NCBI RefSeq assembly: GCF_022693705.1
Contig: NZ_CP094288.1
Coordinates: 884,443-948,442 of the forward strand
From: Infirmifilum sp. NZ
GTDB taxonomy: Archaea; Thermoproteota; Thermoprotei; Thermofilales; Thermofilaceae
Reading direction: 5' to 3'
DNA length: 64,000 nt
Under the pieces are notes generated by a model. That model saw nothing but the letters and a program-made list of their open reading frames with translations, had not been told where the DNA came from and searched no databases. Both the position numbers and the translations under genes were made by a program. Positions 55,046-64,000 of this stretch are shown here, piece by piece (position 1 is the stretch's first letter; the number at the start of each line of letters is the position of its first letter).

Positions 55046-55264
55046 ATGGCTGATAAGTGGAGCGACGCTACTCCTGCAGAGGTTGTGCAGATCATTGGAA
55101 GGACGGGCGTGACCGGAGAAGTGACACAGGTCAGAGTGCGCGTGCTCGAAGGCAGAGACAAGGGCAGGATTCTCACCAGAAACGTTCGAGGGCCTGTGAG
55201 AGTTGGGGACATAGTTCTCCTGCGGGAAACAGAGCGTGAGGCAAGGAAGCTTGCCACTCGGTAA
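55046..55264 (+). CDS. rps28e: Ribosomal protein eS28
   Basis: A 72-residue S28e with the typical strands [20 protein letters not shown] and [20 protein letters not shown], ending [10 protein letters not shown]. It follows L7Ae by about 70 bases. In many archaea L24e and Ndk follow; here L24e is upstream (52313) and GINS23 follows. Confidence 0.95.
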   Translation: MADKWSDATPAEVVQIIGRTGVTGEVTQVRVRVLEGRDKGRILTRNVRGPVRVGDIVLLRETEREARKLATR

Positions 55265-55320
55265 TACAGTTTTACTACAGTATAACTACATTTTACTTTC
55301 GGTGTTTTCAGAGTGAAAAA

Positions 55321-55899
55321 TTGATAGGAGTGGATGCTGAAGCATATACCGTGATTGTCGCGGAGCTTGCTGAGACCCTCTTCTACTCGAATGTAGAAGT
55401 GCCGTTGGTGGTGATCAAGGATAGCACGGAGAACATAGCCGGGTTAGAGCTTAAGCTTAAGCAAGGTGCAAAAACGAGGTTACCCTACGTCTACGCGATG
55501 GAGCTGATCTCCAAGGGCATAGCCCAGATAGATTTCGAATCCATGTCTGAGGTCCAGAACATGAAGAAGGTGTGCTGGAACGAGGAGAAGTCCGAGGGGT
55601 TACTGCCATTGGAGGAAGGCTTCTACCTAAAGCTGAGGTTATATGTTTCTTACCTTAAAAGCGAGGTCGAAAGGGGGAACCGGGCTAAAGAGGCGGAATT
55701 GAAGTCCGTGAGGATCCTGTTCTCGGATCTCCTGAGTCTCAGGCTGAAGAAGATTGTGAGGCTAGCGCTGGCGAGCCAGCATCCCGAAAGAGAGAAGATG
55801 AAAAACATGACGCTCGAGGAACAAGTCCTCTACGCGCAGCTTTGCAACGCGATAAACTCCTGGGTTGAATCGATGAGAAAGCTCGTAGGGGTTGCTTAG
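55321..55899 (+). CDS. GINS23-type replication factor
   Basis: A 192-residue GINS subunit of the Psf2/Psf3 type: a small N-terminal beta B domain, then GAKTRLPYVYAMELISKGIA near 49, followed by helices to the C-terminus. B-then-A order distinguishes it from GINS51 at 7549. It lies two bases before mcm, so helicase and GINS are co-expressed. The start is a TTG at 55321 or a GTG at 55330. Confidence 0.88.
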   Translation: MIGVDAEAYTVIVAELAETLFYSNVEVPLVVIKDSTENIAGLELKLKQGAKTRLPYVYAMELISKGIAQIDFESMSEVQNMKKVCWNEEKSEGLLPLEEGFYLKLRLYVSYLKSEVERGNRAKEAELKSVRILFSDLLSLRLKKIVRLALASQHPEREKMKNMTLEEQVLYAQLCNAINSWVESMRKLVGVA

Positions 55900-55901
55900 A
55901 C

Positions 55902-57995
55902 ATGGGAGCGCAGGTTGTAGTCCAAAGCATCCCCCTCGTTGAGCAGATAATAGAGTTTTTCAAGGACTTCAGGAGCGCAGATGGCCGTGAGAAGTATCGA
56001 GAGCTCATCAGGCGGATGAGCGCCGAGAACAGCATCTCGCTCGTCGTGGACTTCGAGGATATACTGAGCTACGATAAAACCCTCGCTGACGCATTGATAG
56101 AAACGCCCGCAACTTTTCTCGAGGCGGCTTCGAAGGCCGTGTACGAGGTCATGGCCATCGAAAACGCAGAGTATGCACAGCGGGTTAAAAACTTCCATGT
56201 TAGAGTAAGAGGTCTGCCCGAGAACCTTCACGTCAAGATAAGGGATATACGGGCTAAACACCTGGGGAAGTTCCTAGCCGTAGAGGGGATCGTCACGAAA
56301 ATCTCTCCAGTTAAGCAGGAGCTGATAGAGGGTGTTTTTAAGTGCAAGACGTGTGGCTTCGAAGTCTCTGTTAAGCAGGAGCCAGAGGGGTTCACGAAAC
56401 CGTCTGTTTGCCCAAGGTGCGAGGAGGAGGGAAGAAAATCCCAGGGGTTTGTCCTAGAGGTGGAGAAGAGTACCTTTGCGGACATCCAGAAGTTTGTGCT
56501 ACAGGAGAAGCCCGAGGAGCTTCCTCCGGGTCAGCTACCCAGATCCATCGAGGTAGTGGTTCGTGAAGACCTTGCCGATATCGTGCGTCCAGGCGACAGA
56601 GCCACGGTCATCGGATTCGTGAGAGTAGAGGAGGACAAAAAGCTCCTAAAAAGTACTCCTCCAATCTTCCACTCATACATCGAGGCAAATTACATTGAGG
56701 TTGCAACGAAGGAAAGTTTAGACGTCGAGATTACACCCGAGGACGAGAAAAAAATCCTTGAGCTGTCCAGGAGGAGCGATATAGAGGAGCTCGTGCTCAA
56801 CTCCATAGCCCCATCCATATACGGTTATAAAGAGATCAAAAGAGCAATTGCACTACTGCTGTTTGGCGGCGTGCCCAAAATCTACCCCGACGGCGTAAGG
56901 GTCAGGGGCGACATACACGTTCTCTTGATAGGCGACCCTGGAACCGCTAAGAGCCAGCTCCTCAGGTATGTTGCCGGCCTAGCCCCCAGAGGAATATACA
57001 CGTCCGGTAAGGGGGCTTCGGCAGCCGGTCTTACCGCTGCGGTTGTCCGTGAGAAGAACTCTGGGGAATTCTACCTCGAAGCTGGTGCCCTGGTTCTAGC
57101 GGACGGCGGCGTAGCTTGTATAGATGAGTTCGACAAGATGGAAGCTAGGGACCGGGTTAGCATTCACGAAGCAATGGAGCAGCAAACCGTGAGCATTGCA
57201 AAAGCAGGTATTGTAGCGACCCTCAATGCCCGCGCCTCCATCCTAGCAGCCGCAAACCCCGTGTTTGGGAGATACCTGCCTGGAAGGAACATATCCGAGA
57301 ACATAGACCTGCCAGTAACCATCCTCTCGAGATTCGATCTGATATTCGTTATAAAGGATGTCCCCGACCGAGAGAGAGACAAGGAGCTCGCCCAGTACGT
57401 CGTGGACTTCCACGGTGAAACTTACCCTGATTTACTCAGCAAGACGATCCCAGCGGATCTGCTGAAGAAGTACATAGCCTATGCCCGGAAAAACGTCAGG
57501 CCGAAGCTATCGCCGGAAGCCAAGCAGAAGATTGTAGACTACTATGTTGCGATGAGGGCGAGGAGCGAGGACCCGAACTCCCCAATCGCCATAACTCCGA
57601 GGCAGCTGGAGGCCCTAATACGACTGGCTGAGGCGAGGGCTAGGCTTCATCTCAGGACTATCGTCACCAGCGAAGACGCGGACGTAGCAATAGAACTGAT
57701 GGAATACTTCCTGAGAAACGTTGGCATCGACACAACGACGCGCACGATAGACATCGACACGATCATGACCGGTCAACCTAAGTCTCAAAGGGAGAAGCTC
57801 ATAGCTGTCCTAGACACGATAAAGTTCCTTGTTAGGGAGAACAACGGTGAATGCGTAAGCATCGAAGACGTGATGAAAGAGGTGGCGGCGAAAGGGATCG
57901 ATGAACGCTTTGCCAAAGAGGTTATCGAGAAATTCACTGAAAGTGGAGAGTTGATGGAGCCTAGAAAAGGATGTATTAAGCCCGTTAACCTTTGA
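55902..57995 (+). CDS. mcm: Replicative helicase MCM
   Basis: A 697-residue MCM. The N-terminal domain has the zinc site CKTCGFEV...CPRCEEEG near 150-175; the AAA+ domain has Walker A GDPGTAKSQLLR near 346, Walker B CIDEFDKME near 405 and the arginine-finger ILSRFDLIFVI. The C-terminal winged helix (after about 620) ends GELMEPRKGCIKPVNL. All helicase motifs are complete; it forms the CMG core with GINS. Confidence 0.97.
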   Translation: MGAQVVVQSIPLVEQIIEFFKDFRSADGREKYRELIRRMSAENSISLVVDFEDILSYDKTLADALIETPATFLEAASKAVYEVMAIENAEYAQRVKNFHVRVRGLPENLHVKIRDIRAKHLGKFLAVEGIVTKISPVKQELIEGVFKCKTCGFEVSVKQEPEGFTKPSVCPRCEEEGRKSQGFVLEVEKSTFADIQKFVLQEKPEELPPGQLPRSIEVVVREDLADIVRPGDRATVIGFVRVEEDKKLLKSTPPIFHSYIEANYIEVATKESLDVEITPEDEKKILELSRRSDIEELVLNSIAPSIYGYKEIKRAIALLLFGGVPKIYPDGVRVRGDIHVLLIGDPGTAKSQLLRYVAGLAPRGIYTSGKGASAAGLTAAVVREKNSGEFYLEAGALVLADGGVACIDEFDKMEARDRVSIHEAMEQQTVSIAKAGIVATLNARASILAAANPVFGRYLPGRNISENIDLPVTILSRFDLIFVIKDVPDRERDKELAQYVVDFHGETYPDLLSKTIPADLLKKYIAYARKNVRPKLSPEAKQKIVDYYVAMRARSEDPNSPIAITPRQLEALIRLAEARARLHLRTIVTSEDADVAIELMEYFLRNVGIDTTTRTIDIDTIMTGQPKSQREKLIAVLDTIKFLVRENNGECVSIEDVMKEVAAKGIDERFAKEVIEKFTESGELMEPRKGCIKPVNL

Positions 57996-58009
57996 CGGGA
58001 AGCTAGGAA

Positions 58010-60214
58010 ATGAGCGCTCAACTAGACCTACTCCTGGAGTACTTCCCACAGAGCATCGTAGAAACCTTAGTTAAGAGGCTAGGCTTAACCCAGCTCTACC
58101 CCACGCAGGTAGAGGCTATAAAAAGCGGGGTCCTGGACGGCCAGGACATTGTCCTATCCGCACCAACAGCTTCCGGTAAAACACTCGTGGCCGAGCTAGC
58201 CATGTTGAAGGCGCTAACGAAAGGTGGGAAAGCGCTCTATATGGCTCCTTTGCGGGCTTTAGCTTCTGAGAAATACGACGAGTTCAGCACGTTTTTCGGC
58301 GCATTCGGTTACAAGACGGCGATAAGCACAGGAGACTTCGACAGCGACGACCCGTGGCTCGAGAAGTACGACGTTATAGTGACCACAAACGAGAAGGCCG
58401 ACAGCCTCCTACGCCACAAGGCCAAGTGGTTCGACAGACTCACCCTAATAGTGGCGGATGAAATACACCTTCTCGGTTCTGACAGACGTGGAGCGACGCT
58501 CGAGGTTTTTCTTACGAGAGTGAAGCTCATGCCTAGGAAGCCGCAGTTACTCGGCCTCAGCGCGACGATCGGAAACCTCGAGGAGCTCGCGGAGTGGTTG
58601 CAGGCTAAGCCTGTGAGGGTGGATTGGAGGCCTGTACCACTCAAGGAAGGTGTGTACTACAACGGTGAAGTGTTCTACAGCGATGGTTCTTCCGTATCCC
58701 TTGAAGATCGCGGAAGCCCGTTGTACGACTTGGCGCACGACACCCTTAGAGACGAAGGTCAGATGCTCGTGTTTAGCCCTACCCGCCGATCGGCAGTTAG
58801 CGACGCGAAGAAGCTGGCCGCTGTAACCCTCAAGTTCATGAAGCCCCAAGAGTCCCGCGCTGTTCGGGATGTTATAGCTAAACTTAAATCGATTTACGCC
58901 GACAAGGTGACTCTCGAACTTCTAGCCTTGCTGCCGAGGGGCGTCGCATTCCACCACGCCGGGCTTGGATCGGAGGCTAGAAGCGTTGTTGAGAAACTCT
59001 TTAGGGATCGCTTAATCAAGGTTGTGGTAGCGACCCCCACCCTTGCCGCAGGTGTAAATCTCCCTGCGAGACGAGTGGTGATAACCGACTATAGAAGGTT
59101 TAACGTGGAGATGGGCTACTACGAGAAAATACCGGTCATGGAGTACAAGCAGATGGCAGGTCGCGCGGGGAGGCCCCGCTATGACGAGGAGGGCGAGGCA
59201 ATTCTCATTGCACGTTCCCTGCAGGAGCTGGAGTTCTTGTTCAATGAGTACATAAACGCGAAGCCTGAGAGGTTGCAGTCGCAGCTTTCCTCGGAGCCGA
59301 TTCTTCGTTCTCACATTCTGTCAATTATAGCTACCTCAGATCAGGTCAGGAACATCTCCCAGCTTGAGAGGTTCCTCACTAGTTCCTTTTATTCGCATCA
59401 GAACAAGGACTACTTTTACATAGTCGAGCGGGCTAAGCTCGTCCTCAAGAGGCTCGCCAGCGCCGGCTTTTTGGAGATAAACGGAGAGAACATCGTTCCC
59501 ACTCAGCTCGGTATAAGGGTAGCTGAGCTCTACATCGACCCATTGACAGCAGTTCAAGGTCTCGAGTTCTTTAAGGCACGAGAAAGCGCTAGCGCTATAG
59601 CGTACCTGTTCCTTATTTCGAGGACCCCCGACGCCCAGACCGTCCACGTAAGGCGTGGAGACGAGGAGTGGCTGGAGGAAAAGTTAAAGGCGAAGGCCGG
59701 GGAGCTGGGCTTCGAGACCCCGGACGACGAGGTTGAGTATGAGTTTTTCCTCCAGCAGTTTAAGACCGCTTTACTCCTCGAGGACTGGATAAACGAGGTT
59801 CCAGAAGATGTGATTGTGGACAGGTACGATGTGGGGCCGGGCGACATATACTCCATCACGCTCACAGCTCAGTGGATCGCTTTTGCTCTCGCAGAAATAG
59901 CTAGACTTTCGGGATACAGCGCCCACTCCGTCAACCTCGGTGTGCTCAGCAAGCGAATCGAGCACGGAGTCAAGGAAGAGCTTCTAGAGCTCGTATCCCT
60001 TAAAGGTATTGGGCGTGTGAGGGCTCGAAGCCTCTACAGCCACGGCTACAGATCTCTAATAGACCTGGTCGCAGCTTCCGAGGAGCAACTGGCCAGAGTT
60101 CCTGGAATCGGAAAAGCACTCGCAAAAGCAATCAAAAAGCAACTTTCCGCCGATGAAGAAGTCGAGGTTCCACACGAGCGCACCCTGAGCGGTCTCGACC
60201 TATACCTAGACTAG
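58010..60214 (+). CDS. Hel308-type Ski2 helicase
   Basis: A 734-residue superfamily 2 helicase of the Hel308/Hjm group, acting on stalled replication forks. Motif I is APTASGKTLVAELAM near 44, motif II DEIHLLG near 148, then TPTLAAGVNLPARRV and motif VI QMAGRAGRPRYD. A C-terminal ratchet domain and a final helix-hairpin-helix (LKGIGRVRARSLYSHGY, VPGIGKALAKAIK) match the family. It is 14 bases after mcm. Confidence 0.94.
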   Translation: MSAQLDLLLEYFPQSIVETLVKRLGLTQLYPTQVEAIKSGVLDGQDIVLSAPTASGKTLVAELAMLKALTKGGKALYMAPLRALASEKYDEFSTFFGAFGYKTAISTGDFDSDDPWLEKYDVIVTTNEKADSLLRHKAKWFDRLTLIVADEIHLLGSDRRGATLEVFLTRVKLMPRKPQLLGLSATIGNLEELAEWLQAKPVRVDWRPVPLKEGVYYNGEVFYSDGSSVSLEDRGSPLYDLAHDTLRDEGQMLVFSPTRRSAVSDAKKLAAVTLKFMKPQESRAVRDVIAKLKSIYADKVTLELLALLPRGVAFHHAGLGSEARSVVEKLFRDRLIKVVVATPTLAAGVNLPARRVVITDYRRFNVEMGYYEKIPVMEYKQMAGRAGRPRYDEEGEAILIARSLQELEFLFNEYINAKPERLQSQLSSEPILRSHILSIIATSDQVRNISQLERFLTSSFYSHQNKDYFYIVERAKLVLKRLASAGFLEINGENIVPTQLGIRVAELYIDPLTAVQGLEFFKARESASAIAYLFLISRTPDAQTVHVRRGDEEWLEEKLKAKAGELGFETPDDEVEYEFFLQQFKTALLLEDWINEVPEDVIVDRYDVGPGDIYSITLTAQWIAFALAEIARLSGYSAHSVNLGVLSKRIEHGVKEELLELVSLKGIGRVRARSLYSHGYRSLIDLVAASEEQLARVPGIGKALAKAIKKQLSADEEVEVPHERTLSGLDLYLD

Positions 60215-60289
60215 TCAACGCTCCCTGTCATACGATCTATTTCAAAGCATGCATAATGTAAAAGCATAAGTGCATCTGCTACACCCCTA

Positions 60290-60348
60290 TGATTGATGAT
60301 GAAAAAACGCCGACAGAGGGGTGACGATCAGGAGTACCTCTGACGTCG
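60290..60348 (+). ncRNA. C/D box sRNA targeting 16S
   Basis: C box ATGATGA (60296-60302), C'-like GGTGACG (60320-60326) and D box CTGA (60340-60343). The D guide contains CAGGAGTACC, identical to the complement of 16S at 29219-29228; by the N+5 rule the predicted target is the A of GGUACUCC. An AATGTAAAA element lies about 30 bases upstream. No rRNA match was found for the D' guide by eye; it may target tRNA. Confidence 0.8.
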
Positions 60349-60382
60349 TAGCGGTTTATAAGGACGCTCTCTGTTGGGCTTC

Positions 60383-61555
60383 GTGTCTGCGCAGGAAAGG
60401 TTGATACGCGAGGGGATGAGAAGGTATCTTTCGAGGTTTTATGACCCTGCTTACATCGATGCGTTAGAGGAGGCTCTTCGTCGTCCAGGTTCTCGGTACT
60501 TTTTCCGCGTGAACCTCCTGAAAGCGGATCCTGTGGAGGTTGTGTCGAGGCTGAGAGAGGAGGGCTACGAAGTCCACATGCATCCAGCTGTTAGAGAAGC
60601 TATCTACGCGCGAGTCACAGGACCCAACAGTGTCCATTTATACAGGGGGAGAGTGGTGGTAGATTGGAACACTGCCGAGAGCGTTTACGTCGGGGCAAAC
60701 GTTTACGCGCCGGGAGTCCAGAGGGTTATAGGAGCTGAAAAAGGCGATTTCGTCACGGTGGTGACCCCGAGCGGGCAACCAGTTGCGTCTGGGGTCCTAG
60801 AGATAAGCCCCGATGAGATATTCAGGGAAAGACGGGGGATCGCGGTGAGGGTGTTGAATTCCGTGTTTAAAGCTCCTTCGCTGCGGGAACATCCACTGCA
60901 TAAGGAGGGCTTAGTGTACCATCAGAGCCTGCCAAGCATGGTTGCGGTTAGGCTTCTGAATCCCGAGCCTGGTTGGAGAGTATTGGATATGTGCGCTTCT
61001 CCAGGCGGGAAAGCGACCCACGCAGCTATCCTCATGGAGGATAAGGGGGAGGTTATCGCTGTGGACAGGTCGGCTAGGAAGGTTAGGGTCATTGATGAGA
61101 ACGCGGCCCGAATGGGGCTCAAATCCGTTAAAACAATTCAATACGACTCCCGGTACATCACGGACGTCCTAGACACAGGTAGTGTTGATGCCGTTATACT
61201 GGACCCCCCTTGTACCACTCTAGGTGTGAGGCCGAAGCTGCGCTACACGAGGGATAGTGCTGACGTTCACAGGCTTGCAGAGTACCAGCGTCAGTTCATT
61301 ACCGAGGCTGCTAAGGTTCTAAGGAAAGGGGGGCTACTACTCTACACCACCTGTACTCTAACACCGCACGAGAACGAGATGAATGTGCTTTTCTCGATGA
61401 AATTAGGTTTTAGGCCACTCAGGATTAACCCTCCTCTTCTTCTGCGTAAACCTTTACTGGGGATAGAGGGGACCGTGTTCGACCCCGTGTACAACGACAC
61501 CCCTGGCTTTTTCATCTCGCTGATGAGGCTCGAGGAGAGGCAACAATGTTATTAA
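60383..61555 (+). CDS. RNA (cytosine-5)-methyltransferase, NSUN/RsmB type with PUA domain
   Basis: A protein of about 390 residues. A PUA domain (about 75-150, with VYVGANVYAPGVQRVIGAEK) sits inside the N-terminal half, followed by the Rossmann methyltransferase with VLDMCASPGGKATHAA, the motif IV LDPPCTTLGVRP and the catalytic motif VI TTCTLTPHENE. It makes m5C in tRNA or rRNA. The GTG at 60383 lies about 25 bases after a GGTTTATAAGG box, implying a leaderless transcript; the TTG at 60374 is an alternative. Confidence 0.92.
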   Translation: MSAQERLIREGMRRYLSRFYDPAYIDALEEALRRPGSRYFFRVNLLKADPVEVVSRLREEGYEVHMHPAVREAIYARVTGPNSVHLYRGRVVVDWNTAESVYVGANVYAPGVQRVIGAEKGDFVTVVTPSGQPVASGVLEISPDEIFRERRGIAVRVLNSVFKAPSLREHPLHKEGLVYHQSLPSMVAVRLLNPEPGWRVLDMCASPGGKATHAAILMEDKGEVIAVDRSARKVRVIDENAARMGLKSVKTIQYDSRYITDVLDTGSVDAVILDPPCTTLGVRPKLRYTRDSADVHRLAEYQRQFITEAAKVLRKGGLLLYTTCTLTPHENEMNVLFSMKLGFRPLRINPPLLLRKPLLGIEGTVFDPVYNDTPGFFISLMRLEERQQCY

Positions 61556-61585
61556 GGGCCTCTCCGTTAAAAGGTGGGTGATTGG

Positions 61586-62299
61586 ATGTTCCCAGCAGCA
61601 CCCATGGCTGGGTATGACAGGGCTATAACGATATTCAGCCCCGAGGGCAGGCTCTACCAGGTCGAGTACGCATACGAAGCGGTGAAGAGGGGGATGACGG
61701 CTCTCGGGGTCAAGGCCTCCGACGGTGTCGTGCTGGCGGTCGAGAAGCGTAGCGCATCCCCCCTTGTAGAGGGCACCGAGAAGATAAAGAAGATAGACGA
61801 TCACGTCGGCGTGGCTTTCGCTGGGCTATTCGGGGACGCCCGCGTCCTAATTGACCAGGCCCGCGTCTACGCTCAAACCCACCGCTTGGTTTACGGCGAA
61901 CCCGTACCCATAGAGCTTCTTGTAAAACGCATCTGCGACATCAAGCAGGTGTACACCCAGCACGGCGGCGTTAGACCTTTTGGCGTAGCTTTTCTCTTTG
62001 CAGGCATCGATAGGAAGGGGCCGCATCTCATCCAAACAGATCCCGGTGGAACCTACTTGAGATGTAAAGCTAGGGCTATAGGAGCAGGTGCCCAGAAGGC
62101 GCTGGATCTCTTCACAAAGGAGTACCACGAAGATATGAAGATAGACGAGGCAGTGCTACTTGCACTGCGGGGTCTGAGGGAGGCCATGGAGGAGGGCTTC
62201 ACGGCCGAGAACATAGAGCTAGCCAAAATAGACATATACGAGAAAAGCTTCAAGATATTCAGCCCAAGCGAGGTAAGCGCCCTCATCGCAAAGCTTTAG
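61586..62299 (+). CDS. psmA: Proteasome alpha subunit
   Basis: A 20S alpha subunit of about 237 residues: the N-terminal gate helix [20 protein letters not shown] then [10 protein letters not shown], and [20 protein letters not shown]. It has no catalytic Thr. The ATG at 61586 follows GGTGAT; a GTG at 61574 is possible. It is followed by SBDS, rrp4 and rrp41, the conserved archaeal exosome-proteasome superoperon. Confidence 0.96.
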   Translation: MFPAAPMAGYDRAITIFSPEGRLYQVEYAYEAVKRGMTALGVKASDGVVLAVEKRSASPLVEGTEKIKKIDDHVGVAFAGLFGDARVLIDQARVYAQTHRLVYGEPVPIELLVKRICDIKQVYTQHGGVRPFGVAFLFAGIDRKGPHLIQTDPGGTYLRCKARAIGAGAQKALDLFTKEYHEDMKIDEAVLLALRGLREAMEEGFTAENIELAKIDIYEKSFKIFSPSEVSALIAKL

Positions 62300-62349
62300 G
62301 CACACAAGTATTTATTTACAAACCCTGCTTTTGCTTTTTTGAGGCCGTT

Positions 62350-63054
62350 ATGTCGAAGAAGAAACTAAGCATTGCGAGGCTCGAGAAAGGTGGAAAGAGG
62401 TTTGAAATATTCGTCGACGCCGAGAAGGCCTGGGCGCTGAAAAACGGCGAAAAGATCAACGTTAGGGAGGTTGTCGAGGGAGAATTCATTTACTCCGACG
62501 CGAAACAAGGGCTAAAGGCTTCAGAAGTTGACCTCAAGAGGGTTTTCGGTACTTTGGATCCCTACGCGATAGCTGAGACTATTATAAAGAAAGGAGAGCT
62601 CCTGCTGACAGCCGAACAGCGCCGCGAGCTCATCGAGTCGAAGAGGCGCCAGATAATTGAGTTCCTGTCGCGTAACACGATTGACCCCAGGACGAACACC
62701 CCTATTCCCCCCAAGAGAATTGAACTCGCGCTCGAGGAAGCAAAGGTGAGCATCGACCCCTTTAAACCAGTCGAAGTGCAGGTGAATGACGTAATAAAAG
62801 CCCTGCGAATGATCCTGCCGCTAAAGGTGGCAAGAGCAATAATGGCTGTTAACATCCCGGCACCCTACGTAGGGAAAGCCCACAGCGCGCTTTCCAAATT
62901 CGGCAAAATCCTGCGGGAAAGCTACTCCTCCGACGGCTCGCTGAATGCTGAGCTCGAGATACCTGCCGGGATGCAATCATCTCTCATGGAGCTAGTCGCA
63001 AGCCTCACGAGAGGCCAGGGAGAGGTTAGGTTGCTACGAACAGAGCAGGTGTGA
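62350..63054 (+). CDS. SBDS ribosome maturation protein
   Basis: A 234-residue SBDS homologue: the N-terminal domain [20 protein letters not shown], the helical middle domain with [20 protein letters not shown], and a ferredoxin-like C-terminus. In eukaryotes SBDS releases eIF6 from 60S subunits. A TATTTATT element lies about 40 bases upstream. It is four bases before rrp4. Confidence 0.95.
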   Translation: MSKKKLSIARLEKGGKRFEIFVDAEKAWALKNGEKINVREVVEGEFIYSDAKQGLKASEVDLKRVFGTLDPYAIAETIIKKGELLLTAEQRRELIESKRRQIIEFLSRNTIDPRTNTPIPPKRIELALEEAKVSIDPFKPVEVQVNDVIKALRMILPLKVARAIMAVNIPAPYVGKAHSALSKFGKILRESYSSDGSLNAELEIPAGMQSSLMELVASLTRGQGEVRLLRTEQV

Positions 63055-63058
63055 GCAG

Positions 63059-63757
63059 ATGACCTTGTACGTGAAAGACAGGCAAATTGTCATCCCGGGG
63101 GACCCCATCGGCGAGCAGGGTAAATTCAGCATAGAAGGCCACGTGTACCGCGTCAACAAGAAGTTTTTCTCCAAGGTCCTCGGCGTTGTTTACATCGATC
63201 CAGACCGCAAAATTGTGAGGGTCATTCCACTCAAGGGCAAATATATTCCAGTTGAAGGGCACAGAGTCGTCGGGAAGGTCGTCGAGGTGGGACTCACTAA
63301 CTGGATCGTCGACATAAACTCTCCCTATGAGGCCATCCTCCCCGTTAGCGAGGTTACGTCAAAACCAGTTAACATATCTAGAAACGAGCTGGCCAAGATA
63401 CTTGACGAGGGTGATCTTATCCTTGCAAAGGTGGTATCTTTCGATTACACAAAGGACCCTGTCATCAGCATCAAGGAATCCAAACTTGGAAAGATACCCA
63501 AGGGCTCCCTCGTGGAGATAAGCCCTCAGAAGGTTGCCAGGATAATCGGAAGGAAGGGATCCATGGTGTCGCTAATCGAGGAAATGCTAGGAGTAAGGCT
63601 CATCGTCGGCCAGAATGGCAGGATAGTGGTCGTCGGCGATGATCCCTTAAAAGAGGAGATAGCTGTGCTTGCAATAAAGAAGATCGAGGCAGAAGCCCAT
63701 ATAACCGGTCTCACAGATAGAATCAGGGAGTTTATAGAGTCGAGGTTGAGAGAATGA
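63059..63757 (+). CDS. rrp4: Exosome cap protein Rrp4
   Basis: A 232-residue Rrp4 with an N-terminal beta domain ([20 protein letters not shown]), an S1 domain ([20 protein letters not shown]) and a C-terminal KH domain ([27 protein letters not shown]). It caps the Rrp41/42 ring and guides RNA in. Its stop overlaps the rrp41 start as ATGA. Confidence 0.96.
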   Translation: MTLYVKDRQIVIPGDPIGEQGKFSIEGHVYRVNKKFFSKVLGVVYIDPDRKIVRVIPLKGKYIPVEGHRVVGKVVEVGLTNWIVDINSPYEAILPVSEVTSKPVNISRNELAKILDEGDLILAKVVSFDYTKDPVISIKESKLGKIPKGSLVEISPQKVARIIGRKGSMVSLIEEMLGVRLIVGQNGRIVVVGDDPLKEEIAVLAIKKIEAEAHITGLTDRIREFIESRLRE

Positions 63758-64000
63758 CAAAGGCGAAAAATGTGAAACTGATCGACGAGAACGGTAGGAG
63801 GACGGATGGTCGCTTACCAGATGAGATGCGGCCGCTGAGGGTTGAAACCGGTGTTTTAAAAAATGCGGACGGCTCCGCATACGTGGAACTAGGAAACAAC
63901 AAGGTTGTTGCCGCCGTCTACGGCCCTCGAGAGGTCACACCTAGACATGAGGCGCTGAGCGATAGGGCTCTTCTGAGGTGCAGGTACGCGATGTTACCCT
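63754..64000 (+). CDS. rrp41: Exosome RNase PH subunit Rrp41, 3'-truncated by the window edge
   Basis: The first 82 codons of Rrp41: [20 protein letters not shown], then [31 protein letters not shown]. This matches the N-terminus of the catalytic exosome subunit, a phosphorolytic 3'-5' RNase. The frame is open at base 64000. Confidence 0.95.
   Translation, partial: MTKAKNVKLIDENGRRTDGRLPDEMRPLRVETGVLKNADGSAYVELGNNKVVAAVYGPREVTPRHEALSDRALLRCRYAMLP

Overview
The window is archaeal, almost certainly from a hyperthermophilic crenarchaeon (Thermoproteota), and most likely a Thermofilum-like organism; the genus is my inference from overall gene style, not a database match. Supporting signs are: archaeal information-processing genes throughout (TFB, Nop5/fibrillarin/Gar1, RNase P proteins, family-B DNA polymerase, both GINS types, MCM, Hel308, DnaG, exosome, 20S proteasome); a single 16S-23S rRNA unit with no tRNA in the spacer and no linked 5S; tRNA genes with introns at canonical and unusual positions; C/D box sRNA genes; and many promoters whose TATA box lies about 26 nt before the start codon.

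Layout. 1-8100: end of a GPN GTPase, a hexulose-phosphate-synthase-like gene, a coiled-coil protein, TFB/Gar1 divergent from Nop5-fibrillarin-GTPase, aIF2-beta and GINS51. 8100-16700, minus strand: a phosphoribosyltransferase, then a long operon L15e / COG1325 / Rpp30 / Pop5 / PRPP synthetase / eIF2B-like paralogue / ribose-1,5-bisphosphate isomerase, then Trm1 and a COG1395 regulator. 16900-25000: proteasome beta, DNA polymerase B, DUF47 protein, HerA-like ATPase, an OB-fold and winged-helix pair, tRNA-Gly, tRNA-Met, CBS protein. 25087-30100, minus strand: 23S and 16S rRNA with well-preserved processing stems. 30180-37500: SecE-NusG-UbiD, OTC, FtsY-prefoldin-LX, tRNA-Ala, CDP-archaeol synthase. 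37500-40800 is the most accessory part: a HicB-like small gene, a heavily decayed gene, a membrane winged-helix regulator and a GC-rich non-coding island. 40800-50500: DNA ligase, FEN1, thioredoxin, aIF1A, S6e, a ribbon-helix-helix mini-gene, NMD3, DUF424, KaiC-like ATPase, radical SAM, HD hydrolase. 50500-64000, plus strand: tRNA-Cys, DnaG, L24e, aIF5B, L7ae, S28e, GINS23, MCM, Hel308, an m5C RNA methyltransferase, proteasome alpha, SBDS, Rrp4 and the start of Rrp41.

How it fits together. The window carries the three C/D sRNP proteins (L7Ae, Nop5, fibrillarin) and three C/D box sRNA genes whose guide elements match the 16S or 23S rRNA of the same window. It also carries the precursor-rRNA processing stalks, including a textbook bulge-helix-bulge motif around 23S, and a replication set (PolB, GINS51, GINS23, MCM, DnaG, ligase, FEN1, Hel308).

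I did not find a clear new multi-gene defence or metabolic system. The most unusual pattern is a family of HicB-like small coding sequences, one intact and two broken, each placed 20-30 nt upstream of and on the same strand as another gene (L15e, a metallo-beta-lactamase-fold protein, NMD3). Other strong candidates for follow-up are the sRNAs, a tRNA-Cys with two apparent introns, several structured intergenic regions of unknown function, and a PP-loop-like protein without its ATP-binding motif.
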